In this document: positions 46,360 through 58,118 of the stretch, in pieces
Numbering within the stretch: the stretch's first letter is position 1
Layout of the letters: every line of letters starts with the position of its first letter
Origin: Delphinus delphis
Taxonomy: Eukaryota; Chordata; Mammalia; Artiodactyla; Delphinidae
Length of the DNA stretch: 64,000 nt
Assembly: GCF_949987515.2 (NCBI RefSeq)
Contig: NC_082702.1
Location: 52,173,600 to 52,237,599 of the forward strand
Reading direction: 5' to 3'
Position numbers and translations under genes: made by a program
The notes under the pieces: generated by a model
What the model saw: only the letters and a program-made list of their open reading frames with translations
Databases searched by the model: none
Told to the model about the DNA's origin: nothing

Positions 46360-46579
46360 AATCAGAATGGACACTGTGACCAATCCGAATGGATGCTGTG
46401 ACCAATTAGAATGGACGTTGTGACCAATGAGAAATATTGCTATGACCAATCAGAATAGGTGCCATGACAAATCAGAATGGATACCTTGACTGATCAAAAT
46501 GGACATGATGGCCAATCAGAATGGCCTCTGTGACCAATCAGAAGAGAAACTGTGAGCAATCAGCACGGACACCAGCCAT
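46360..46579 (+). repeat. 22-bp minisatellite of CCAAT-box units
   Basis: Ten head-to-tail 22-base units with consensus AATCAGAATGGACACTGTGACC; unit starts at 46360, 46382, 46404, 46426, 46448, 46470, 46492, 46514, 46536 and 46558. There are no indels between units. Six unit junctions read CCAAT exactly (at 46380, 46402, 46424, 46446-ish, 46512 and 46534). A degenerate unit may precede at 46338. It lies in the intron upstream (in genome order) of the PKD exon at 47012-47241. Confidence 0.93.
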
Positions 46580-46739
46580 AACAGCTGCTGTAGTTGATTA
46601 TCAGCCCTAACTGGGGGCAATGTGATTGTGTCAAGCTGGTCGATGCTGGCTGTGCTGAGATTCACATTCCCCCAACAGGGAATGGCTTGGAAGTCCAAGT
46701 CTTGTGATGGGACTAGGGGCATGCAAATGGTCTTCAGAA

Positions 46740-46900
46740 GGATGGTTGCTCTCACTAGCTTACTAGCCTTGTGACTTTGGCCAAATTTCTCAACCTTCCT
46801 TCCATTTCTTCCTCCATAAAATGTATTGGGTGGGCTACTATATAAGCACTTAGACCAGTTCCTGGTATACACTAGGTACTAAATAAATGAGTGGCTAAGA
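46740..46900 (+). repeat. MIR-like SINE
   Basis: AGCCTTGTGACTTTGGCCAA, CCTCCATAAAATGTATTGGG and TAGGTACTAAATAAATGAGT. The rest of 45480-46340 is without recognised features. Confidence 0.6.
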
Positions 46901-47011
46901 AACTAACTCCATAAGTGTTTGCTGTTAGTACTTATTGAAGCCTGGGAGCTGGATGGATAGATTGGGGGCAAATCAAGGCTGCCTTGACCTTGACCATTTC
47001 TGCAGACTCAC

Positions 47012-47241
47012 CTCCATCAAGCTCCACCTGAATCCACAGAGGGTCCCTGAAGACTGCCCAGGAGAGAGGGCTGGTTCCTGATGTGGACAGGCCAGAACAC
47101 CCAGTCACACAGAGCCTCTCCATCTTGTCTCACATCATCACTTGCTTCTGAGCTATCACATTCCACTCGCTGGTTGTACACTCGACAAACACAGTGAATT
47201 CCCCAGGGGCTGTGAACTGGTGGAAAACGCTGCTGGACAAA
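47012..47241 (-). pseudogene. PKD1L2: PKD1L2 exon: second half of PKD repeat and following segment, in-frame TGA
   Basis: Acceptor GTTGGCAG, donor TGGAG/GTGAGT. The one-base phase completes the split codon of the previous exon and continues the PKD fold as [20 protein letters not shown], the usual strand pattern at the end of a PKD repeat. The single reading frame then meets TGA at 47130-47132 (minus strand) and continues unchanged as [13 protein letters not shown] to WIQVELDGG. Both sides of the stop are clearly the same protein, so this is a nonsense mutation rather than an exon end. I recall arginine at this place in PKD1L2, which would make it a CGA to TGA change. The exon ends with one base of a split codon. 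Confidence 0.9.
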
Positions 47242-47694
47242 CTGCCAACAACAGTCAGAAACATTACCAGTGTTGGGCTCACACACACGCGCATTCACAT
47301 GTGTGCTTGTGTGCGCTCCCACCATACATCTCCCCTGCTCTGCAAAGATAAAAAACAATGAAGAAAAAGATGGTCCACGACCAAGCCACGCTCTCTGTGT
47401 TTGTGAAGGTTACACTGAGACTCCTGGAGCAGGTGAGAAATGGAAGAAATAGCTCTGACTAATTAGGGAGCCGAATACTTGGCTGCAAGTCCGTTGTCTG
47501 CCATTTTCTCCCTCTGTGGCTCATAGACACCCCCTCTCTGGGCCTTCTTGCTTCATCTGTAAAATACTGTGCCCCAGCCTACCTTTCTGAGCCTTGTTTT
47601 CCCTATTTGTAAAATGGGATGAGTCCAAACATATCAAAATTGTGAGTATGTTTTGCTTCTCATTTTCCCAAGGGGACTAATTTAAAATCTCTCA

Positions 47695-48130
47695 AATGGC
47701 CCCCAAAGATTCATGTGACCTCCCCTCCTGTCCTCCTCCTCAGCTCCTGCCACACTCCCCTTCTGTAACTATACTGGTAGCTCAGACCTCTTTCCAGTTC
47801 ATAGAACATGTCACTTCTTCCCCACCCCAAGGCCCAGAAGTGCTCTTTACAGGGAAGCCTCTTGCCCATCCCTTTGCTCATACGCTTGTTCTTCCTTCAG
47901 TTCTCAGCTTAAACATCACCTCCTCAGGGCCGTCTTCTTAAATTCTTTTATAACTGCCATAGCTTTGCTGCTTCTCCTAGGTGACACTCACCCCTTTTGT
48001 GCTCGCTTATTCACTGTCATGCTTCCCTGTGAAGCTGTCAGCTCAGACAGTGTCTGTCTAGTTCTCCCTTTATACCTGGCATCTAGCACAGAGCCTAGCA
48101 CATAGTGAGGGCTTGAGAAATAGTTTACAA
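47695..48130 (+). repeat. L2 LINE 3' end
   Basis: CTCTTTACAGGGAAGCCTCT, CCTTCAGTTCTCAGCTTAAA, CACCTCCTCAGGGCCGTCTT, TACCTGGCATCTAGCACAGA and CTAGCACATAGTGAGGGCTT. Confidence 0.78.
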
Positions 48131-48184
48131 ATGGATACAGTTGTGATAAAGCTTGGAGAACAGTAACCTGATTCTTGGTGCTGG

Positions 48185-50760
48185 CCAAGATGGAGTTAGC
48201 CCACTATAGCCTATTTCTTCCATTAATTACAACTAAAAACCTGGGCAGAACACAAAAAGAAACTACCCAAGGACTCTGAAAAGTAAAAAACAGTAGGCAG
48301 ATTGTGGGTGAAAGTCAAAACTTTAAGAATCGTCCATAAAGACGGGAGTTTCCTGTTTTCTTTCTGGGTTTTTTTTTTGTGTGTGTGTGGGGTTTGTTTG
48401 TTTGTTTGTTTAATCTCCTTTATCTCTTGACTTTGTCCCGAGGGTAGTCTGGGTCATGGTACTGCACAGTGAGTAAAGAAAACAAAAACCCCGAGAGAAA
48501 CACCCTCTGTTTAGCCAGAGGACCAGAAAAAGGGCCCCAGTGAGTCTGAGACTACAAAGGAAATACCCACTTTTGTTTTGTGTTAGTCTTTTTTTTTTCT
48601 CTCCTGTACCTACCCCAGGCTGTCCTCTCTCTTGGAGCCTCACTGACTGTGTGGGGTGATGCAGACCCCAAAATCCCTAAGAGAAAACTGATCTTTCTAT
48701 CCAGAAGATCCATGGAAAGGGGCCTGTGGGAGCTGGAGATTGTGGGGAAAGTCCTGAAAAGGAGAGATGCAGAGATGATGATTCCCTAATTCTGTGTATG
48801 GCCCAGCATGAATCATGAGTTCACCCAGAAACTGCACATGTGCAGGACAGACCCAAAGAAATATAGCAAAGGCCTCTTGGACTAAAGTACAACATAAACC
48901 AGCACCCCGAGTGGCACATGAATGGAACAGACCCTGACGGTTTTGGAAACTGAACTGGAATGGGAACCACTGCTCACAGAAGGCAAGTCAGAATATGTGG
49001 TCTGAACCTAACTGGGTTGGTTGCCTGCTAAAACAAAACAAACAGACAAGAAAAAATTAACATTTTCCAGAGTATTCTTAAAAGGACCCAGAGTGTCAGA
49101 ACCTACTACCTAAAATGTTCAGAATATAATCCAGAATTGCCTGATACATAAAGAACCAGGAAAATGTGGCCAAATTTCAAGGGAAAACATAATCAGTAGA
49201 TGTCAGTCCTGAGGTGACTCAGATATTAAAATGTCAAAGACTTTAACCCAACTATTATAACTATGCTCCATGAAGTAAAAGGAAACTCTCTTGAAATGAA
49301 TGGAAAGCTAGACATTCTCAGCAGAGAAACCGAAACTATTAACAAGAGCCAAGTGGAAATTTTAGAAATGAATAACACACTGTCTGAAATAAAAGAGTCA
49401 TTGGTTGGATGCAATAGCAGAATTGAGATGGCAGAGGGAAAAGTCAGTGAGCTTGAAGACAGAGCAAGAGAAATTATCCAATCTAAAGAACATAGAGAAA
49501 AAAATATTAAAAATTAAAAAAATGAGCAGAATGTCAGCAATCTGTGTAACAATATCTAAAGGTAAAACATTTGTGTTATTGGAGCACCAGAGAGAAGAAA
49601 GAGGTTGCTGTAGAAAAATATATTTGAAGAAATAATGGCTGAAAACTTTCCAGATTTGACAAAGCACGTAAATTTAAAGATTCAAGAAGTTCTGTGAAAC
49701 CCCAAATGTAACAAACAAATGAAAACAAACAAAAAAAAAACCTTAAAGAAAACCTTGCCCACACATATAGTGAAGTGCTGAAAATTGAAGATAAAAAAAA
49801 TCTTGAGATCAGTCTGAAAAAAAATGATACACTACATGTAGAGAAAACAGTGATTTGAATGACTGTAGATTTCTTTGGAAACTGGAGGTCAGAGACAGTG
49901 AATGACATCTTCAAAGTGCTGAAAGAAAAGAGCTGTCAACACATAATTCTGTAGCCAGCAAAAATATCTTCCAGGAATTAAATCAAAATAAAGACATTCT
50001 CAGGAATAAAGAAATTCTGTAACAGACTTTGTTGCTGCAAAATCTACTTTAAAAGAAATGCTTGGGCTTCCCCAGTGGCTCAGTGGTTAAGAATCTGCCT
50101 GCCAGTGCAGTTCGAGCCCTGGTCCAGGAAGATCCCACATGCCGTGGAGCATCTAAGCCCGTGTGACACAACTACTGAGCATGTGCTCTAGAGCCCATGA
50201 GGCACAACTACTGAGCCCGTGCGCCACAACTACTGAAGCTCATGTGCCTAGAGCCCGTGCTCCACAACAAGAGAAGCCACCGCAATGATGAAGCCCGTGC
50301 ACTGCAACGAACAGTAGCCCCTGCTCGCCACAACTAGAGAAAGCCCGTGCGCGGCTACAAAGACCCAACACAGCCATAAATAAATAAACAAATTTATTTT
50401 TTAAAAAAATGAAAAAGGCAATTTGAAGGAAGTTTTTCCAGCTGAAGGGAAATGATATCAGAGGGAAACTCGAAACTTCAAGAATGAAGGGAGAGTTCAA
50501 GAAAAGGTAAATATCGTGGTAAATGTAGCCTATTTTTCTCCTCTTAAGTTCTTTAATATATGTATGACTGTTGAAAGGGCTTTTCAATGTATGTAAACAT
50601 CCTACAACTGACAATTGTAACATAAAAGATGGCAGGCAAAGGAAACTATATGCTGGTAAGGCCATAATATTTTACCTGAAGTGGAAAATATTAACTCTAA
50701 GTAGACTGTGAAAGGTTAGATATGTATGTTGTAATCCCCAAGGAAACTATTTAAAAAGTA
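48185..50760 (+). mobile_element. Decayed LINE (HAL1/L1 ORF1-like) interrupted by a SINE
   Basis: CCAAGATGGAGTTAGCCCAC opens the element. At 49263-49517 a short open frame keeps the L1 ORF1 coiled-coil pattern (EIKESLVGCNSRIEMAEGKV, SELEDRAREI). CCAGCAAAAATATCTTCCAG and GAAATGATATCAGAGGG follow in LINE order, with a SINE at about 50067-50412 splitting them. ORF1 is broken and no reverse transcriptase frame is seen, which favours HAL1. Confidence 0.7.
50067..50412 (+). mobile_element. CHR-type SINE, long form
   Basis: GGGCTTCCCCAGTGGCTCAG, GGAAGATCCCACATGCCGTG, CACAACTACTGAGCCCGTGC, AACTAGAGAAAGCCCGTGCG and AAATAAATAAACAAATTT tail. It has extra copies of the ACAACTACTGAGC unit. Confidence 0.9.
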
Positions 50761-51069
50761 ATACAAAGAAAAATAACCCCAAAAGCCAATAGGTAAGCTA
50801 AAATGGAATGCTGAAAATATTCAACTAATCCAAAAGAGGGGAAGAAAGGAGAGGAACGGGGGAAGATAAACAGAGGGTGCAAACAGAACACAAATAACAA
50901 AATAGTAGACCTAAATCTAACTACATCAATAATTACATTAATTGTAAACAGTCTAAACATACCAATTATTATGCCAGATGAGATTTTAAAAAACCAAGAC
51001 TCAACTGTATGCTGTCTATAAGATGCCCACTTTAAATATGACAATATAGATAGGTTAAAAGTAAAAGAA

Positions 51070-51240
51070 TGGTCGTATAGCACAGGGGACTCTACTCAGT
51101 GCTCTGTGGTGACCTAAATGGGAAGGAAATACAAAAAGGAGGGGATATATGTATACGTATAGCTGATTCACTTTGCTATACAGTAGAAACTAATACAACA
51201 TTGTAAAACAACTATACTCCAATAAAAAATTTTAAAAAAT
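51070..51240 (+). mobile_element. L1 3' end
   Basis: TCGTATAGCACAGGGGACTC, GTATAGCTGATTCACTTTGC, TATACAGTAGAAACTAATAC and TATACTCCAATAAAAAATTT, the 3' end of a cetartiodactyl L1. Confidence 0.85.
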
Positions 51241-51629
51241 AATCACTTTGAGAAAACAGTTAACAACAACAACAAAAAAGTAAAAGGATGGAAGAAAGAT
51301 GTAACAGCAAACACTAATCAAAAGAATGTTGGAGTGGCCATTATTAATATCAAACCATGTAGATTTCAGAACAAGGAAACTAACTGTAGAAATGTGAAGA
51401 TGGCCTTGAATCCTACCTGTTTTTCAGCAATCTGTCTGGAAGAAGCAATTTATTCCATTTTCTAAACTCTGGTGCCAACTGAAATTGCCCAGGACTAAAA
51501 AGCAGAGAAATGGATTTTTCTTGATTTGTCACCCAGTGATCTTACCCAAGAGCAAAGAGTGCAAAGTGGTTTAGTAACTGCTGCCAACAAAGAGAAGCTG
51601 TGCTTGGAGTACAAAGCAATGGAGACAAC

Positions 51630-52165
51630 AACTTAAATTTAATGATCCTATGACCCAGGAATTCCACTCCTGGGTATAAACCCAACAGAAATGTGTACAT
51701 ATGTGCATGAAAAGACATGTACTAGAATGTTCACAGTTGCACAAGTTGTAATAGTACAAATGGGAAACCACCCCAATGCGTATCAACACTAGAATGGATA
51801 AGTTGAGGAATATTCATACAACAGAATGTTATACAGCAGTGAGAAAAAAGAAATCACAGTTATACACAGCAATATGCATAAATCTCAAAAACATACTGAG
51901 CAGAAGTAAGACACAAGAGAAAATATACTTTCCGATTCTATTTATAAAAATTTCAAACACAGGTCACAGTAGTCGATGATGTTAGAAATCAGTATCCTTG
52001 GGGGTGGGGGGGCGGCCCGTGGAGGATTTCTGGGTACTGGGTCATGTTTTGTTTCTTGATCTAGGTGCCGGTTACATGGATGTGTTTATTGTCTAAAAAT
52101 TAATTGAACTGTATCTTTTTGTGCAGTTTTCTATACATATCTTATGCCTCAATAAAAAGTTGAAA
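51630..52165 (+). mobile_element. Old L1 3' end
   Basis: TGACCCAGGAATTCCACTCC, CACCCCAATGCGTATCAACA, GGATAAGTTGAGGAATATTC and GCCTCAATAAAAAGTTG in L1M order. 52165-53280 is AT-rich without recognised features. Confidence 0.8.
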
Positions 52166-53284
52166 AATTAGTTCAAAATTCCATCACTTACTGGTTTGTA
52201 TACACTGCTTTGATACTTGATGTGAATATGTTACAATTTAATGAGAGGTCCCCCAGACTCAGCTCTGTCCAGAGGTGACTCAAAATAAAGACCCAAGAAT
52301 TATGGCAATACCCAGATCTGTCAGTAGGTGGCGCTGAATTACCCAACGCTGGACTTGGACAAATTTCACTTTATTCAAATTGTGTCTATAGGCACATAAT
52401 ATAATTTCAGAAATGTAGAAAGTTTCCCACGACAAACAGAGAAACAAAACAGCTTGCCATGCAAATGAACACAAGACATGGGGAGTGCAAGGCTAGAAGG
52501 AGCTTTTAAAGGAGAAATCCTTTGACTTCTTACGCTGTTTCTATTTGAGGTTGAATCCTATCCATTAGCTCATGTGATTTATCTAGGATGGAGACGGAGT
52601 CCGATTTGAAAAATTCACCTGTTAGCCTAATGAGGAGTTAAGCAAAAGTAGGAGTCCATACAAACACATTTTAAAAAAGCATAGTGACGTTTGCACGAAG
52701 TATGTGACTTCTGTATACTTAAAATTCATGCCATTTTCCACACTGTAAACTGAGTTCTGAGGCTGCTAGTGCTTATAAGAAAGCATCAGAAATGTATCTC
52801 CCAATGTTAATAAAAATGATAGCAGAAGATGAGTGGGTAGTTTCAAGGTCTAACAGATCTTTAAAGTAGACAAAATTGGGTTATCGGGTTGGAGTTATGG
52901 TGGAGGGTATCACCATTTATTTCTTTCGAAAGAGAAAAGAAAATGCAGTAGCTTTCACTTACAGCAAATGCCCAGAGGGTTTGCAAATGTAAAGCATTGT
53001 TTATTGCTGTTTCTCTTAGATTATGAAAACATTTAATGACACAGAGAATTCCAGAGAGTAATATGATAAACACCCTTGGACTCACCATCCAGAGTGGACA
53101 AGTATTTGCATTTTGTCCCATTTGCTCCAGTTTTTAACTACATTTGTATATTACTGAAATGTCCTTGTGTAACTAAAGAACTTAGCAGGGCTACAGTCAG
53201 TCAATTTTGACTTATGCCAAATGCAATTTGTGTAAAATTTGGGGGCTGAAAGACTATGTAACTTAGCATTTCTTGTTTGTTTTT

Positions 53285-53566
53285 CTTAATTTATTTATTT
53301 TTGGCTGTGTTGGATCTTCGTTTCTGTGCGAGGGCTTTCTCTAGTTGCAGCGCGTGGGGGCCACTCTTCATCGCAGTGCGCGGGCCTCTCACTATCGCGG
53401 CCTCTCTTGTTGCGGAGCACAGGCTCCAGACGCGCAGGCTCAGTAGTTGTGGCTCACGGGCCCAGTTGCTCCGCGGCATGTGGGATCCTCCCAGATCAGG
53501 GCTCGAACCCGTGTCCCCTGCATTGGCAGGCAGATTCTTAACCACTGTGCCACCAGGGAAGCCCCA
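53285..53566 (-). mobile_element. CHR-type SINE with target-site duplication
   Basis: Minus copy from TTTATTTATTTTTGGCTGTG to CCACCAGGGAAGCCCC, flanked by AGCATTTCTTGTTT at 53265-53278 and 53567-53580. Confidence 0.93.
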
Positions 53567-54319
53567 GCATTTCTTGTTTTATTGATGAAATGGTAGCAAA
53601 CGGGAAGAAACCTGCAGAATAATGCCATGGGTATTTCTATCACTTAAACCTTTTTTTCTCCAAAGCAACTTCATATTTAATTTCTCATTTTACTCTGTGA
53701 AACAGTTAAGATCGCCATCAATATAAATGTGATAGGGAAGGAAATGGAAACCCAGAGATTGTCTCTGGGTCTCACATCATATCTAGGATAAGAACCCCAG
53801 CCTCTGGACACATTTTATTTTGCGGCATGGCACAATGCCTGAGACCCCAGAGGACTTCTGAGTTTGAGATCCGAACTCACTGGATCAGATTTGGACTGTG
53901 GACCGGGTTGGTCCCCGGGTTGCCCCAGCCCACCCAGGCCTTCTGGGAATGGCAGGCACCCACAGGGCTGAATTCAGAACCTCTAGCCCACACAGAGTAG
54001 AACCAGAGATGTTTCAGGGTTAGGAGAGGTGCTTATGGGCCTCCGTGATTTCCCTGGGGATCCTTGATTTCTCTGAAATGAGCCAGATGCCAAGGAGGAT
54101 CTGGAACTGATGGGGCACCCCTTCAGCTGGGGCACCCAGCAGGGTAGAATGGAGATTATTCCAGGCCCAGGTAGGACTTCGAAATGTTATGAATTGTGTT
54201 CAGCTGCCATCCGCTTGGGGAGCTATTCTTCCCTGGAGGATGCAGCGTCTGGTGCCCTTGGGCCCCGATGCTGCATGCTGTGTCCTCCACCAGGACCTAA
54301 GAGCCTAAGAGCCTGAGCT

Positions 54320-54440
54320 TTGATTCCAGGCAGCCCTGGCTTGCCTGGCTATGCTGTCACTCACCAGCTGCGTGGCTTGGGCATCGCTACTGGACCTCTT
54401 GAAGCCTCAATAGCTTTGTCTGTAAAACAAGATGATTATG
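54320..54440 (+). repeat. MIR fragment
   Basis: GAGCCTGAGCTTTGATTCCA, CTGCGTGGCTTGGGCATCG and CTCAATAGCTTTGTCTGTAA. After it, 54445-54720 resembles the CTGTCCAACA-type DNA transposon family. Confidence 0.6.
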
Positions 54441-55079
54441 TAGTTCAGCACTGTCCAACAGAAACTGAGTGAGCCACGTGTGTCATTGTAAACTTTCTAA
54501 TGGTCACACTGAAAAAAGTGAGAAGGAGCAGGTGAAATTAATTTAGAAAATTTATTTCCTTAACCCCAATAGATCCAAAATACTATCATTTCAATGTGTA
54601 ATCAGTATCAAAACATCACTTAGTGAGATATTTTACATTCTTTCATGGGAAGGGAGGTACATCTTCAATATCCCACGTGCGTTTACATTTACAGCACATC
54701 TCAGTTGAGAGCAGCTGTATTCCAAGGGCCCAGTAGCTCATATGGTGAGTGGCTGTTATTCAGGACAGAGTAGCTCCTGCTCATGGGGTTGTTGTGAGGA
54801 TTAAGTGAGATTGGGTGTGAAAGCTGCTTAGCTGGACTGTTATTAATATTGCTACTATTATTTTTATTATCCTTATCAACAAAAAACATTCGTACACGCA
54901 GGTGAGCATCTTCTTCACCCCGTTACTGACTCCTTGGACAGTGACTCGGGAGATTCCGCAGAGCCGAGCTAAAAGGACCCAGCTCTCCATGACTGTTTGA
55001 GTGACCTTCTCCATTGAGAAAACCTGTGAGCACCATTCCTCCCATTCCCGTATGTATGCCCCTTTGTACTGTGACTCTG

Positions 55080-55485
55080 CCTCTCCTTCCACCAACAGGT
55101 GGAGACTATTTCTCCACCTGTTCAGTGTGGGCTTGGCCATGGAACTTGCTCTGGTCAATGGGACATTAGAAAATGTGACACAAGTAGTGATTTGAAAAAT
55201 GCTTACACATTGGACCTTGCTTTCACTCCCTGCTGGAAACTCTTGTGCCACCATGCAGATGAGCCTAGGCTAGCCTGTTGGGTTATGAGTGACACATGCC
55301 ACTAGCTGACATCCAGCTAACTGCCAGACAAAAGAATGAGGCCTTCCTAGGCCATCCAGCTGAGCTAGTCCAGACAAGAAAAGACACCTAGCTGATCCAA
55401 AGAACCATGAAAAATTATAACTATTATTGTAAGTCACTAAGTTTTGTGGTGTTTTGTTATGCAGCAGAAACTGACTGATACATTT
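55080..55485 (+). mobile_element. MLT1-like MaLR LTR
   Basis: GGAACTTGCTCTGGTCAATG, GGGACATTAGAAAATGTGAC, CATCCAGCTAACTGCCAGAC, TGTGGTGTTTTGTTATGCAG and ending CTGACTGATACA. Solo LTR immediately downstream of the SINE-disrupted exon; non-coding. Confidence 0.78.
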
Positions 55486-55513
55486 TTACTCAAGGCTCAG
55501 AAATTCCTCTTAC

Positions 55514-55828
55514 CTTGTGGGGTAGTAGGGATCGAAAGTGTGGCCATATTCCATATTAATTATACAGGACAGGTTTCCAATGTAGGGACAGAGGAGCCAT
55601 GTAAGGGAGATGGTGACATTGTCAAAGATGAAACTCTCGGGCTTCCCTGGTGGCACAGTGGTTGAGAGTCCACCTGCCGATGCAGGGGACATGGGTTTGT
55701 GCCCCAGTCTGGGAGGATTCCACATGCCACGGAGCGGCTGGGTCCGTGAGCCATGGCCGCTGAGCCTGTGCGTCCGGAGCCTGTGCTCTGCAACAGAAGA
55801 GGCCACAGCAGTGGGAGGCCCGTGTACC

Positions 55829-55864
<36 letters not shown>

Positions 55865-55897
55865 TGAAACTCTCATTGCACACCATCAGCTTCAGGC
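55514..55897 (-). pseudogene. PKD1L2: PKD1L2 exon: first half of PKD repeat, split by a SINE
   Basis: From the acceptor GATGTGCAG the exon reads [17 protein letters not shown] and continues, after removal of a SINE, as [27 protein letters not shown] to the donor ACAAG/GTAAGA. This is the first part of an extracellular PKD (Ig-like) repeat. The 222-bp SINE (55639-55860) and one copy of its 14-base duplicated target interrupt it; without them the exon is 148 nt, starts with two bases of a split codon and ends with two, matching both neighbours. The insertion brings extra residues, stops and a poly-T tract in the coding sense, so the exon cannot encode the domain. Confidence 0.93.
55639..55860 (+). 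mobile_element. Cetacean CHR-type SINE inserted in a PKD1L2 coding exon
   Basis: Runs from GGGCTTCCCTGGTGGCACAG to GGCCCGTGTACCGC and an uninterrupted A-tail of about 30. The 14-base target AAGATGAAACTCTC occurs at 55625-55638 and again at 55861-55874 with no mismatch. It is antisense to the host gene, so its A-tail becomes a poly-T tract in the transcript direction. Confidence 0.96.
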
Positions 55898-57329
55898 CTG
55901 CACATCAAAACTCAAAATACCATTTGCCATTGCAAAGCAGATGTTTCTGTTTAAAACCTACTTTCTTCTATCTACCTGACCTTTATCTTTAGTGGGGCTT
56001 TTAAAGTTTTAAAATTTTTACTTTTTAAAGTTCTTTTGAATTTTTTCATTCCTAGGTAATACATGACCCAGATACAGAATTTGAAGTGTACAAAAGGGTC
56101 TACAGTGAGAAGAAAGCCCTCCCCGACTGCTACCCCTCAGTCCCCCAGTTCTGCTCCCCAGAGGCAGCCATTGTTACCGGTCTCCTGGGTCTCCTTCCAG
56201 AGATACCTACACACTCACAAGCATGTACATACTTTTCTATTTATACAAATGGTGCTCTGTTCGCTATTTGGCATCTTCCATTTTTTTCACTTAGAATATT
56301 TTGGAGATTGTTCTATATGAATTCAGTTAGAGCTGCCTTATACTCTTTAATAGCTGCACAATGTACCCTAATTTATTTAACCAGGATCCATTGATTGTCT
56401 AAGTGTATTTTATAATGATTAAAAAGGCAAAAGGCAAAGCACCTTTAGGAAAATCTCCTTGGCTAGGGTGGCTGATGAATCATCGTTAGCAATTTAGTGC
56501 ACATTAAATTTTACAAATTTGAGCTTCACAAGTTGGCCTGGAGGATGGGGTGAGGGGTAGAATTTGTGGCGGTTCACCCAGCCATGGGCTGATTGGTGCA
56601 GCACAGTCTTCTGGTTTCTGACTTAAATGAGAAGGGAAAATATGTAAGAAGCTGAATGCAAATGAAAAGGACTTTCTTGAGCTGGTCAGAAAGCCACCGT
56701 GGTCCTGATTGGTACGGGTTCATGATCATCCAAGGAAATTCAGGATGCAGCAGGCCCTTCTGGGCACAGAGGCAGGAGCTGGGGGGCAGGGGATACCGCT
56801 GGATGAAGTCCTTCCCTTCAGAAATCAGAAACTGACAGTGATCAGAACCCACCGATTCACAAGGGACAAGATATTTGAAATCAAAGTCAGGACAGAAAAT
56901 CTGGTCCATGTGGTAGCCAGACCCAACTCACCCCCCTACCCCTAAGCTACCCGTCTGTCTGATGACAGCAAGTCTGCAACTGGCAGATCTCCAAGGGCGC
57001 CCTTTGTCCAGGAGCAAAACCACCACACGGAAAGTGCTGCCAAACCATGTGGCCTCCCTTCCCAGAAAAGAGAACAAGACACCCTGCTCACTCTTACTCC
57101 ACCCAAGTGTGTTCTGCAAACGAGTGCCACCCCCTCTTCCTGCACCCTCTCCTCCGTGCAGCCCTCTTCCTCCTGTCCCCAAGGACCTCGCTCTCCTGGG
57201 TGGCCCCTGGGGACCCCAACCTTCTCTGACTCATCTTTCCCCTTCAGAGCTCCTTGAACCATTACTCACGGACTCGGTAGAATTTGCCGTTCGCACCGAT
57301 TAATTGGTTGGACAATGGCATAATGTGGT

Positions 57330-58110
57330 GTCCCAGCTTGAGGGGAAATTTGCACTCACACTGTAATAGGAATGAACTCGATACAGCCATCTTGGAGGGT
57401 AATGTGGCAATGTCTACTAACATTTAAAATGCACGTACCCTGTGACCCAGCATTTCCGCTACTAGGGATCTCTCCTCTAAAAATAATCCCAGGCGTATGT
57501 CAAGATATATGCACAAGAATGCACAAGAGAGCACTGCAGAGTGATCCATAACAACAAAAACTCAGAAGCAACCAAAATGTCCATCAAGAGGGGAACAGGT
57601 TGGACTTCCCTGGTGGAACAGTGGTTACAAATCCGCCTGCCAATGCAGGGGACACGGGTTCGATCCCTGGTCTGGGAAGATCCCACATGCCGCAGAGCAA
57701 CTAAGCCCGTGCGCCACAACTACTGAGCCCACGTGCTGCAAGTACTGAAGCCCGTGCGCCTGGAGCCCGTGCTCCACAACAAGAGGAGCCACCGTAATGA
57801 GAAGCCCGCGCACCGCAATGAAGAGTGGCCCCTGCTCACCACAACTAGAGAAAGCCTGCGTGCAGCAACAAAGAACCAAAGCAGCCAAAAATAAATAAAT
57901 TAATTAATTTTTAAAAAGAGGGGAACGGGTTAAATAAATTTTGACATAATCTTATGATGGGTTACTATGCAGTCATTAAAAGAATAAGGTAGTGACTTGG
58001 AGAGATGTCCAGGATATATTATTAAGTGAAAAAAATTGATTTGTAGACATATACATTCATACACATATACATTCATACACAGCCATGTCTATGAAAACAC
58101 TTTAAAAAGC
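57330..58110 (+). mobile_element. Old L1 3' end carrying an internal SINE
   Basis: GATACAGCCATCTTGGAGGG, TGTGACCCAGCATTTCCGCT, AACCAAAATGTCCATCAAGA before the SINE and GTTAAATAAATTTTGACAT, AGTCATTAAAAGAATAAGG after it are L1M text in order. 55900-57240 holds no recognised feature. Confidence 0.78.
57602..57914 (+). mobile_element. CHR-type SINE, long form
   Basis: GGACTTCCCTGGTGGAACAG to GCAGCCAAAAATAAATAAAT with A/T tail. Flanked by AAGAGGGGAACAGGTT and AAGAGGGGAACGGGTT, a target duplication with one mismatch. Confidence 0.93.
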
Positions 58111-58118
58111 AGGGAAGA

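Noticed and set aside
54781..55254. A 157-residue minus-strand frame
   Set aside because: It overlaps the antisense of an MLT1-like LTR and does not match the exon phases of PKD1L2.
56574..56909. A 111-residue minus-strand frame near the SINE-disrupted exon
   Set aside because: It does not fit the phase of the adjacent PKD1L2 exons, which already join to each other, and shows no domain.
57290..57330. Exon-like LIGANGKFYRV followed by a GTGAGT donor
   Set aside because: No acceptor in phase, and the sequence adjoins an old L1 3' end; the exons on either side join without it.
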